Shown in pieces: positions 54,423-64,000 of a stretch of DNA of 64,000 nucleotides; positions within the stretch are counted from its first letter, which is position 1, and every line of letters begins with the position of its first letter. Where the stretch lies: positions 15,161,085-15,225,084 of the forward strand of contig NC_133384.1 of NCBI RefSeq assembly GCF_049309525.1, in the 5' to 3' direction. The notes beneath the pieces were generated by a model. That model ran no database searches. It saw only the letters and a list, made by a program, of their open reading frames with translations, and was not told the origin of the DNA. A program made the translations under genes and the position numbers. This DNA comes from Garra rufa (Eukaryota; Chordata; Actinopteri; Cypriniformes; Cyprinidae).

Positions 54423-55389
54423 AAAAACACAACACATTCTCACTCCCAACTTGTCACATATTGACGCTTGTTTAGGACCCTTTGGCGTCACCTATTGACG
54501 CACAGGGTACCCCTTTAATGTCATTTTTCAATGTGCAGCATCCTCCATTGGTTTAAATAAGAAACCTTTGCTGTCAATATGCTGACGCGAAAGGCATTGA
54601 GAATTTTCGTCATGATTTTTTTGAATCGTCATGATTAAATTGTATATTGGGTAATAATATTGCCATTATTGCATATATGTTGAGGTGTGATTTTTCAATG
54701 TAAACAGTCACAGCAGTTTTATTTACACATTTGTGAGCACGTAACCCAATCCCTGCCCCTAAGCCTACCATTTGTCAATAAAACACAAGATATAACACAA
54801 GATATAACAGGCAGATATACAACTACAGTCATAATTTATTAAAAAAATATTAATATTCCAAGTCTTCCGAGGAAAAACGATTGATTTGTGAGAGGAATAG
54901 ATGTCCTGTGTGTTGCAGTCTGTTCTTGAATTCAGAAAATGCCACCAGAAGCCTTACGTCAGCCTTGGGTGTGAAACACTATTGGCTCTTGTGTGTCTCG
55001 TGACCGATTGTGTCATGCTACGGTATAGCGCCATGCTTTTTAAATGAGATGTGAGCGTGTTAACAGAGCAGGATCATTTTCAGTAATTTTCAGCAGCTTC
55101 CGAAGACTTGGATTGCAGCAGGACTTTTTTGTGATGCTTTTATACTGCTTGTTTATGGACAGTTTTTTTGCATTAAATACCTGTGACTGTACATTTATTT
55201 GCCGGCTGCATGTTTTGTATTGTTCAGAAATAGGTAGGTTTAGCATAGGGGTGGGGTTACGTGCTCCAATTAAAGTGTAAATTCATATAAAAATATTTCT
55301 TTTGTTACAAATGCATGCAAACCATTAATTTAAGACAAATAATTAAAAACAATCGAGGGCCCTGCACGTCGAAAAATGACACACAACTA

Positions 55390-56946
55390 CAGTTGCAATC
55401 AAAATTATTCAACCCCCCAGAGACTGCGGTACTTTACAAATAAAAGCTTGTCTGAAGTTTCAGGACTTTATAAAAATTGCATCTACAACAGTGTACTGGC
55501 ATATTAAAAGTGAAAATGTCAATATATAATGTAATGTGTTTGAGTTCTAGGATTTTTTAGTAACACAGCTGTCATAATTATTCAACCCCTATTCAACATT
55601 GCCGTTTTAAGTCATTTATTTTGTGGTAGAGAACAAAATTCTCCTAAAACACAATTAAGCCTTTAGAAACTATTAAAAAAACTGAATCAGCTTCAGATGT
55701 TACACATCTATACATTTATCCCATGCATGTGCTGAAGTTGAGTAGCAAATATGGTAAATTCAACAGAGCTTTCACAAAAGCTATAGAGAAGAAATAGTTT
55801 TATTGTATTAGAAAGTCAAAGGCTACGTGAAGATTTCTAAGACATTAAAAGCCTTATTCCTTAGTTTAAAGTGTGTTGTGCCAGAAAACCTTTGAGGGTG
55901 TTGAACCAAAAATGCACGATTTCATAAAATGTTTGATCAGAGCAACTGAGAAAAACCTGCAATGTACAGCCAAAGACTTGCGAGATGACCTGATGAAAGG
56001 AGGAAAAATATTTCATTCCAGAGTAGATGATGAACATAGGACAAGCATGGCCTTCATGTTGGGGCATCTTGGCGAATACCATTCTTGATCAAAAAGAACA
56101 AAAAGGTCAGCTTGAATATGCTAAAATTTATTTGGATAGACCTGTGGAGTTCTGGAAGAATGTTTGTGAGTGATGTGACCAAACTGGAACTTTTTGGACG
56201 TATAGATCAGCGGATTGGCTGGTGCAAAAAAGGGAAAACTAATGAGCAGAAGAACACTATCTCCATGGTCAAACATGGAGGTGAGCTGATCCAATTATGG
56301 GGTTGTTTTACTGTAGCATGAAGTGGAAAACATGACTGTATGAAGGAAACCATGGATTTTTTTTAAGTATCAGGCCATTTTGACAAGAATTGTGATGCCT
56401 TTGGTGCAAAGACCAAAGATGATGATCAATGGACTTTCCTGCAGGACAATCATGCCAAAGTAAACAAACAAATCTACTTCTGCTTGGTCACAGAATGTTC
56501 TTGAGTGGCCTGTTCAGTCTCCAGATTTAATTCTCATTGAAAATATTTGGTTGAATTTGAAGAAAGCAGTGGCAAAGTGAAAACCAAAGATTATCCGTGA
56601 TCTAAAAGCTTTTTCAGCCGAGGAATGGTCCAAGATTGCAGTAGAGAGGTGATCAACACTTCTAAACACTTTCAAACATCGTTTATTGGTGGTTTTAAAT
56701 AATAAAAGATTCTGCACCAAATTTTTACTTTTGGGGGTTGAATAATTTTGAACATGAACGTTTAGAGCCAATTTGATTTTTTTTCATTATTTATCAGTTT
56801 ATGTTCTCAGAATTACTCAAATGTGTATTAAAATACTTTATCTAATAGTGTCCTAATGCCTTTGTAGATTTGTTTTTAGAAAAACAAATTATCTGGAACA
56901 AAATGTCTTGCATGTCAAGGGGGTTGAATAATTTAGATTGCAACTG
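55390..56946 (+). pseudogene. Tc1/mariner-type transposon with decayed transposase
   Basis: Terminal inverted repeats CAGTTGCAATCAAAATTATT and, inverted from the right end, CAGTTGCAATCTAAATTATT, both flanked by TA (55388-55389, 56947-56948), the target site duplication of Tc1/mariner elements. Broken frames 55873-56088, 56085-56321 and downstream carry Tc1 transposase words: VSDVTKLELFG (region of the first catalytic Asp), MVKHGGELIQLWGCF, then SPDLILIENIWLNLKKA with the last catalytic Glu. Stops and frameshifts separate them, so it is inactive. A fragment of the same family is at 23163-23646. Confidence 0.88.
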
Positions 56947-57383
56947 TACATCAAAAAGCGACACCAAGGGGTCCTGACCAAGTGTCAATATGTGACTAGT
57001 TGGGAGTGAGAACGTTTTGAAAAACAAGCTAAAACAGCATGATTGTGATTGCGTTTTTACTGTACACCAAATTCGCTTTTGTTTATGCTATCAGGTAGGT
57101 TTAGGTGTAGTGCAGATAGTCGTTATTTTAAAACGTCATGGAGCACTATAGTTATAGCCCACCTAATGGATATTTCAAGTCAGAACTGCGGTGACACGTA
57201 CAAAACCAGCATCACATAAAGCGTATGTACATTCATCTGTTCTGGGGAAAAAAAACCCCAATCTTTTAGCACCACTCAGAGTACATTTCTGTTGGAAACT
57301 GCAGTGATATGTACTTACTAGTATGTATTCTGCATCTCGCGAAAAATTTCCTACAGGTACATTTTTGTCATGAGATCAGGTTG

Positions 57384-58079
57384 GAAACTTTGTAATTGCT
57401 TGCAAAAGAGCTTGCAAAAGTATTGCGCTCCACCAAGAAACGTTGTGTTCTCTTGTAACACATTTGCGTTCTCTCTGAAAACTATTGCATTCCTCTGAGA
57501 AATGCTGTGTTTGCCTACAAAACATTTGTGTACTCTAGCCAAACTAACCTTGAAAATCAATGAAATGTATATTATGACACCTCTTCTAAAGATTTTAGCA
57601 TGGTAATGGATATGACAATGTTAACAGATTTTGTCTTGGCGGAATAGACCTGCTACACTGCTGAATTGCTACCACTGTTGATTATTGCTGTTGCTGCTGG
57701 AAAGCAAGTACAGGAACTTGCTACTGCCACTACAAGCACCAAGACGGTGCTGTGAGTATTTAAGACATACGGCTGCTGCAGGATAGCATATAAAATAACC
57801 CATACCAGATCTATACAGGTGGAGCTGGGGAAGGTGGAGGGTTCACTAGAGCTGCGAAATGTTTTACTGAATGCTAACCTGCCATTTAACATGGACCAAT
57901 CAGCTTGTACCAAATAGTTTAACACTGTGAGTTTCATGACAGAACTTGGCATTTGTTCCTTTCACCCTATATTATTTCCATCATAAAAGTTCTCAGGACA
58001 ATTTCAAAGTTTTCCAAGTGAATACATTTTTCCTCCTATCTCTCTTTTTTTTTTCCATCACCATGTCCCTTTAGGGGGC
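57384..58079 (-). other. kcnb2 intron, no feature seen
   Basis: Ordinary intron sequence; small open frames (57653-57952 minus) without recognisable domain. Confidence 0.45.
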
Positions 58080-59810
58080 TCCATACGCATAAAATGAATT
58101 GATTAGGACTATGTCTAGTGTGAAATCCACAATGTGTCCCCAGGATGTTATTCCACCACGCTTTCTCAGGCAGATTATTGACACTGTTGGCCCTGATCTG
58201 CTGTCTGTTATTAACAAGTGTCTCCAAACTGGGACTGTTCCCCATGATTTCAAACTTGCTACAGTGAGACCTCATCTTAAAAAAACAAATCTCGATTCCA
58301 CACTGCTGTCTAACTTTCGTCCCATTTCAAATTTGCCTTTTTTAATCTAAAATCCTTGAGAAAGTTGCTTTAAACCAACTTCAGTCATATTTATCTTATA
58401 ATTCTATTTATGAAAAGTTTCAGTCTGGTTTTAAATCTTACCATAGCACGGAGTCAGCCCTCTTACGAGTTTTAAACGATGTCATGTTGACTACGGACTC
58501 TGGCCAGTTTATGGCTTTGGTTTTGTTAGACCTCAGCTCTGCCTTTGATCTGGTCAATCATAACGTACTAATTTCGCGTCTTGAAACGTGCATTGGTTTA
58601 CGGGGCATAGTATTACAATGGTTTAGGTCATATCTTACTGATAGGAGGTTTAAGGTCAATATTGGGCACCATTCCTCTTCTGAGATACAGTTAAGATCTG
58701 GTGTACCTCAGGGATCGATTCTGGGTCCAGCGTTGTTCTCTCTTTATCTGCTTCCATTAGGGTCTATCTTTAGTAAATATGGGGTCTCTTTCCATCTGTA
58801 TGCAGATGACACTCAGATTTATATTCCTGTAAAGCGTGGAAATAAGAATGCCTTTAAGCCTATTCTGGAATGTTTGGAGGAGCTAAAACTTTGGCTGGCA
58901 ACAAACTTTTTGAGCCTCAATGAGAGTAAAACTGAATTCATAGTGTTTGGTCCTACTGATCAATGTGTACATGATTTCAAAAGTACATCTCTATCACCGT
59001 ACAGTAGCTCATGTGTCAGAAATCTGGGTGTTTTGTTTGACAGTAACCTCAAATTTGATAAGCAGATAAGTACAGTGGTTAAGTCTTGTTTTTACCATAT
59101 TCGTCTTCTTTCAAAAGTAAAGCCATTTCTATCTCTAAAGAAGCTTGAAATTGCTATGCACGCATTTGTAACATCTCGGCTTGACTACTGCAACTCTTTA
59201 TATGTCGGTGTCTCTCAGTCTTGTGTCTCTCGTTTGCAGTTAGTCCAAAATGCAGCAGCCCGGCTTCTCACAGGAAAGCGCAAATACGAGAATATTACGC
59301 CGGTTTTAATTTCACTTCATTGGCTGCCAGTCAAGTATAGAATTGATTACAAAATCCTAATGTTTGTTTTTAAATCTTTAAATAGTCTTGCCCCACAGTA
59401 CTTAACTGATTTGTTACAGCCTTACATTCCATCAAGATCACTCAGATCTACTAATTTTAATTTGTTGCAAGTGCCTAGGACAAGACTAAAAACCAGAGGT
59501 GACCGTGCCTTTTCTGTTGTTGGTCCAAAGTTATGGAACGATCTCCCGTTTCACATCAGAACTGCCCCAACCTTGTCTGTTTTTAAGTCCACTCTTATAA
59601 CTATTAAAAAATCTATTTTCCTTGGCGTTCAACATCTCTTGAACTATTGTTCTGTGTTTTTGGCCTTAGGAACCTCGCCTGTGTTTACAGCTTGTGTGTT
59701 ATTATGTTTTATAATTTGTGTCTTTCTTACTGCGTAGTGTTGTAAAGCACTTTGGTCAACCTCGGTTGTTTTTAAATTGTGCTCTATAAATAAAAATTTT
59801 GTATTGTATA
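58080..59810 (+). pseudogene. 5'-truncated non-LTR retrotransposon (CR1/L2-like) reverse transcriptase
   Basis: Frame 58099-58350 carries MCPQDVIPPRFLRQIID, HDFKLATVRPHLKK and NFRPISNLPF (N-terminal RT blocks). A one-base shift near 58346-58352 then moves the frame so that KILEKVALNQLQSYL, GFKSYHSTESALLRVLND and the 417-residue frame 58484-59737 continue: LLDLSSAFDLVNHNVL, GVPQGSILGPALFSLYL, the catalytic YADD box at LYADDTQIY, and the typical C-terminal LQLVQNAAARLLTG, ISLHWLPVKYRIDYKIL and RGDRAFSVVGPKLWN. The 3' tail TGTAAAGCACTTTGGTCAAC with CTCTATAAATAAAAATTTTG fits fish L2/CR1 elements. The endonuclease part is missing. The long intact second frame suggests a fairly recent insertion. 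The left boundary is uncertain. Confidence 0.9.
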
Positions 59811-61499
59811 AAATGAAAATGCTTTGCATTTTTGTTTCCCACATTTCTTTTTATGCAGTTTATTTCTTATTTATCACTCTAGTTGTGGCATACCAGCTCC
59901 AAGCCCTTGAAGTAAGTGTGTAACCGTCAAGGAATGTGAATGAGAGATGCTGCCAGCACCTTTTTAAATATGACCTCTGTATCTAAAGTTTGCAGTTTAT
60001 AAGCATTGATTTATCCTGACAAGTCTTGGCTGTTTAAAATGTGGTGAATAAAATTAAACGAATGGGCTTCAGGGGGGTCAGGATGTGTTTGACTGCCATG
60101 GCAAATAGGAGTAAACTGATTGGCACTGGCTACAAAGAGCTCCGCTTGGGCCGTTCCCGGGCTCATCTCCACAATGTTGAGACCCTGGAGACTTTATTGA
60201 CTAGGCTATGAACATTTTGGTTGTACAAGCTCCAAGGTTTTAAGGATTTCAGGAGCTAAGCCAATCCCAGCTTCAAGAGAAATGACTGCTGATCCATAAA
60301 TGCAGAGAAAAACTAGAGAAAAATAAAGTCAGGAGTGTCCCACAAATGATATTTCATAATGCAGAGATATGCTCCACTGAATGCTTGGTCTACAAATTAC
60401 AGCACTTCCTCAAAGTCCTGACAACTCTACAGTGGATTGTCCCTGAATGGGAAAGAGGAATCCATCGAAGTACTTGATTAAATTCAGTCCTTTGTGTGTC
60501 ATGCTCTGGCTGTTTTCAATTAATGATGCTAATGAAGACAACCTTTAGCCTTCTCATTTTGCTTTAACAATTCCTAATATGATCAATAATGAGGCTCGAC
60601 ATGCTTTACTGAATATTTTATCACCGCTCAGAATGTTCTTCTAAATGAGGCGCTTAATCTAAAATTCACTAATACAGACATCGCTTATCACTTTGGAGAC
60701 ATAAGGAAAAGACAGAAGTGCAAACAAAACATCTCGTTTTTTAAAATCAATTTGACAAATGACTGCTATGTATAATTGATGCACTCTTGTAAAAGGTTGC
60801 GGGGAAACCCTGGAGCCACAGCTTCTAGTGTAATGATTTTCCAATGAGTAAATCTAATCAGACTGAAAGTGCTAGCTATTAGCTCTCATTGACTCACCTA
60901 GCTCTTCACGGCAACTCTGGCATTGTCTCGGTTTAAACCTTGAATCTGTTGTATCTTGATGTCTTCCAATGTCTGTCCTTCTGTCTTTGACAGATGCCAA
61001 TATTATTGATACAGCTTCTCTTAAAGCTTTCGTCAAAGGCTCAGAGAAAACAGCCTAGCCTTGAGCTTCAATGCTTTGAATGCACCAGTAAATACCCTTG
61101 TAAATGTTGTACAGGAGGTTATGTGATGGATTGATGAGTGCGAGGGAGTGGAAGAAAACTCTCTGTCATATAGTGAAAGATGAGCCAAGTTTCGAGAAAT
61201 CCCTTAATAGAGCATAGAGCATCTTCTAATTCATACGGTCATAATTAAATAAAATAAAATAAATATGATGCAGACATGCCTGGTTGATATTGTTTAAACA
61301 ATTATATATTTTTTTTATAATTTTATTAATTACATTACAATTATATTTAATCATTTTGATGATATTTGATATACAGCATATTTAATTCCGTGTTTCTGCA
61401 TTTGATCTAAAATGGCTTTTTTTATATAGAGGAAACATTATTTCAACCAAGCCACTGTAGCCAAGTAGACTGAAATTTGTTGATATTTAACAAAAATTT
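59811..61499 (-). other. kcnb2 intron, no feature seen
   Basis: Mostly high-complexity intron sequence (59880-61240), becoming AT-rich after 61240. No coding or RNA gene recognised. Confidence 0.5.
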
Positions 61500-62490
61500 A
61501 ACTGTTAGAAATAATTTTCAGTAACTGGTTTAAAGCTAAAACTAAATATTCAAGTACTAAATTACTAAAATTGAAATAAATATATAGAAATATTTATAAA
61601 AAAATGTTTATATCAACATTACTAAAACTAAAATGAAAACTGAAATGCTAAAAAATTTTATATTAATGATCAAACTTTAAAAACTTTTAAATGTAAAAAA
61701 AAAAATAGAAATGTTTCCTTGGCAGCTAACTTAAAAAAAGTTACTGAAGTACTAAAATTACTAAAACTGAAACTTTAAAGCTATATAGAAATATTTTCAA
61801 AATAAAAGTAGCAAAAAGTATATAAACTTTACTAAAACAAACTAAAATGAAAACTGAAATTATAAAAAAAAGTCATATTCAAAATAGTAATCATTTACAG
61901 TAACTAATTTAAAACTGAAACAAAAAATACAAATATTAAAAATTTTTACATTAAAAAATAGAAATGTTGCCTTTGCTAACTGAAATAAGTTCAAGTACTA
62001 AAATTACTAAAACTGAATTAAAATGAATCTATAAAAAATATAAAAATATATTTAATATCAACATTACTAAAACAAACTGAAATGAAAACAGAAATTATAC
62101 AAATCAATTCAAAGTCTAAATAGTAATACAAGTTACTGATTTAAAGCTGAAACAAAAAATTACAAATTTTACTGATAAACTCGAACTTTAAAAACTTTTA
62201 AACTTAAAAAAATTAAAATGTTGCCTCGGCAGCTAACTGAAATAAGGTTAAGTTCAAGCACTAAAATGACTAAAACTGAAATAAAAATGAAGCTATATAG
62301 AAATGTATAAAAAAAATAAAAATAACAAAAGTTTATATCAACATTACTAAAACAAACTGAAATTATAAAAGTAACATAAAATTTAAAATGGTAATACATT
62401 TACAGTAACTGATTTAAAGCTGAAACAAAAAAAAATAGAAATATTAATGATAATTTATAATAATAATACAAGACTGATACAAAAGTAAAA
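61500..62490. repeat. AT-rich tandem repeat with ~254-bp period
   Basis: The landmark TTGCCTTGGCAGCTAACTGA occurs in variants near 61709, 61967 and 62221. Each is followed by ACTAAAATTACTAAAACTG, a GAAGCTATATAGAAATGT word and ATCAACATTACTAAAACAAA. That gives about four units. A single unit of the same family is at 63785-63880. Confidence 0.8.
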
Positions 62491-63784
62491 ATCAATAAAA
62501 ATCTAGTTGAAATATTCAGGGCAAGTTAATCCAGTTAATACAAGTTATAATGTAACTCAGTCATATACATTTATTGCACCAATTTAACCAAACAGTAATA
62601 TTTACTGTATATTCTCAATATTCATTTTTGCTTAATTTTATATTGAAGCAAAATATATTGTGATTATACGATACATACCACCCAGCCCTTATTGCATTTT
62701 TAATGAATCATTCAAAGAACACATTGGATTCTCTGTGCTTATCTAGAATGCCTATGCGTTGCCAACCAAAAGAAGAAGTGTTTTGGTATTTATGATGTCT
62801 TCAGGACACTTTCAAGACTGGAAACACACAACAGGCCTACATCCTTCCTTTTAAATATGCACACCATACTTCCAATATAACTTGCAGTAATTTAAGCCTT
62901 ATTCAAAGGAAGGCACTCAGCATTTTGGAGGCTTTTTTTGTCTTGTAACTATACAATGGCACTCTCGGGTTTCAATCAATCTATACCTTAAAATGTGAGG
63001 CTCAGTTCATGAGCAGCATCTCCAGCTGTGTGGGCTGATAGGACATGAAAGGAATCATAATGAATAACAGATTCACTCCCACTCTCTGGTTATCCTTTCT
63101 TTCTTGCTTGCTGTCTTTGGGATGTTTTGCAAGCTATCAGCATTTCAGAGTTGTGCAGCTAAGAGCTGCAAGCTACTGCTTTGTGGGAAGAGCGGCCCAT
63201 GTAACTTTAACTAATTGGTGTTTCTATTCACTGTGAAGCATTTTCAGAGATGGATGACTTGAGGTTTCCCTCTCTCACATTCCACACACTCTTCTCTGGT
63301 GCTTTTCCAAGTAATGATAGCCTCTTAAATACCATCTATTGCAGTCTGCCATCTGTTCTCTGGACTTATTCGAGGACTGTTGCTGAATTTTGCATATTTC
63401 TAATTGCTTCATGACTTGCAAGATCCATGTCACCTACAGGAAGCAGGCATAATCTAGTGTACATCTGTACAAATGCACAAAACTAACGAGGCAGGTAAGA
63501 AAACTATAGACCTGAGGACTCATTAGGGAAATACAGTAAAATTGCTGATACATACAGTAGGAAATCAAAAGAATAACAAGCAGGATCACACAGAATCTTT
63601 TCTACAAAATCACATTTTGCTTATGTTAAATATATTTTATCCAGTAGATGGTACTCTGTCAAAACGACTTATGTAAAAATCAGACAAACCGTCTAGGATG
63701 AGTTCAAAAAATTTAAAATTGCTAAAAATCTTGACCAGTAGAAATTTTGGCATGCATTCAGCATGAGCCAAGGAATCAGAGGAA
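62491..63784 (-). other. kcnb2 intron, no feature seen
   Basis: Intron sequence of normal complexity; the 63-residue plus frame 63045-63236 has no recognisable domain. Confidence 0.45.
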
Positions 63785-63878
63785 TATTAATGATAACCTA
63801 AACTTAAAAAATAAAAAAAAAAACAGAAACGTTGCCTTGGCATCAAACTGAAATAAATTACTAAAACTAAAACTGAAG

Positions 63879-63880
<2 letters not shown>
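63785..63880. repeat. Single unit of the 61500-62490 repeat family
   Basis: GAAACGTTGCCTTGGCATCA, then AACTGAAATAAATTACTAAA and GAAGCTATATAT; the microsatellite that follows grew from the TATATA at the end of the unit. Confidence 0.7.

Positions 63881-63942
<62 letters not shown>
63881..63942. repeat. (TA)n microsatellite
   Basis: About 31 AT units without interruption, at the end of a dispersed repeat unit. Confidence 0.95.
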
Positions 63943-63946
<4 letters not shown>

Positions 63947-64000
63947 CAAAAATCAGACAAATCTTGACAAATCTTTGAGTTAAAATTTTTTTTTTTTTGC

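Larger units (their letters stand above)
53856..57383. mobile_element. Foldback element with ~350 bp terminal inverted repeats, carrying nested insertions
   Basis: Left end CAACCTGATCTCATAACGAA; right end inverted CAACCTGATCTCATGACAAA. The arms 53856-54206 and 57010-57383 match as inverted copies (e.g. CATATCACTGCAGTTTCCAA on the left, TTGGAAACTGCAGTGATATG on the right, and the CACTACACCTAAACCTAC / GTAGGTTTAGGTGTAGTGC pair). The inner stretch CTCACTCCCAACTTGTCACA at 54438 is also mirrored at 56985-57010. A Tc1-like relic (55390-56946) and a small palindrome (54207-54422) are inserted within. No transposase of its own is recognised, so it is nonautonomous. Confidence 0.82.

Overview
This is a 64 kb piece of a teleost fish nuclear genome, most likely a cyprinid (carp/zebrafish group). 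The evidence is vertebrate spliced genes with GT/AG introns, a Tc1-like transposon relic, a fish-type CR1/L2-like LINE, many palindromic MITEs of kinds common in cyprinids, and very large AT-rich tandem arrays. The species cannot be named from the sequence. One 500-N assembly gap lies at 28540-29039.

Three protein genes are recognisable, all on the minus strand. (1) kdm4b (3787-24261): seven exons covering the pre-PHD linker, PHD1, the extended PHD2 and the first Tudor domain of a KDM4B-type histone demethylase. The 5' exons (JmjN/JmjC) and 3' exons (second Tudor, C-terminus) are not visible. Its introns are filled with satellites: a higher-order array at the left edge (1-3480), three TTAGCATG/GCTAGC arrays (4741-6510, 11535-15300, 19565-23130) that share a ~75 bp leader, A-rich tandem DNA (7790-10610 and 16600-18490), and three more GC-balanced islands that look like constrained noncoding DNA. 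A 2.5 kb GATA array (24372-26880) lies just 5' of the last visible exon. (2) terf1 (30749-34494): six exons giving a 258-residue shelterin TRF1 N-terminus and TRFH domain, with no Myb/telobox exon visible. (3) kcnb2 (43016-44929): the large last coding exon of the Kv2.2 potassium channel (S1 end to C-terminus). Everything from 44930 to 64000 appears to be its intron, since no T1-domain exon is present.

terf1 next to kcnb2 is the familiar vertebrate arrangement (human 8q). kdm4b on the other side of the N gap is not, and the 5' part of kdm4b and the 3' part of terf1 are both missing exactly at that gap. The gap is therefore either much larger than 500 bp or a false join.

The kcnb2 intron and terf1 flanks hold several MITE families, a palindromic AATTCTGAC/GCAATT array (47376-48310) related to the left-edge satellite, a 1.8 kb array of GATTAAT-type motifs (50380-52170), a foldback element (53856-57383) carrying a nested Tc1-like relic and a nested palindrome, a frameshifted LINE reverse transcriptase (58080-59810), and a ~254 bp-period AT-rich repeat (61500-62490). 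I found no RNA genes, CRISPR arrays or prokaryotic features. No convincing new protein system was found; the unusual content is repeat architecture and the gap junction.
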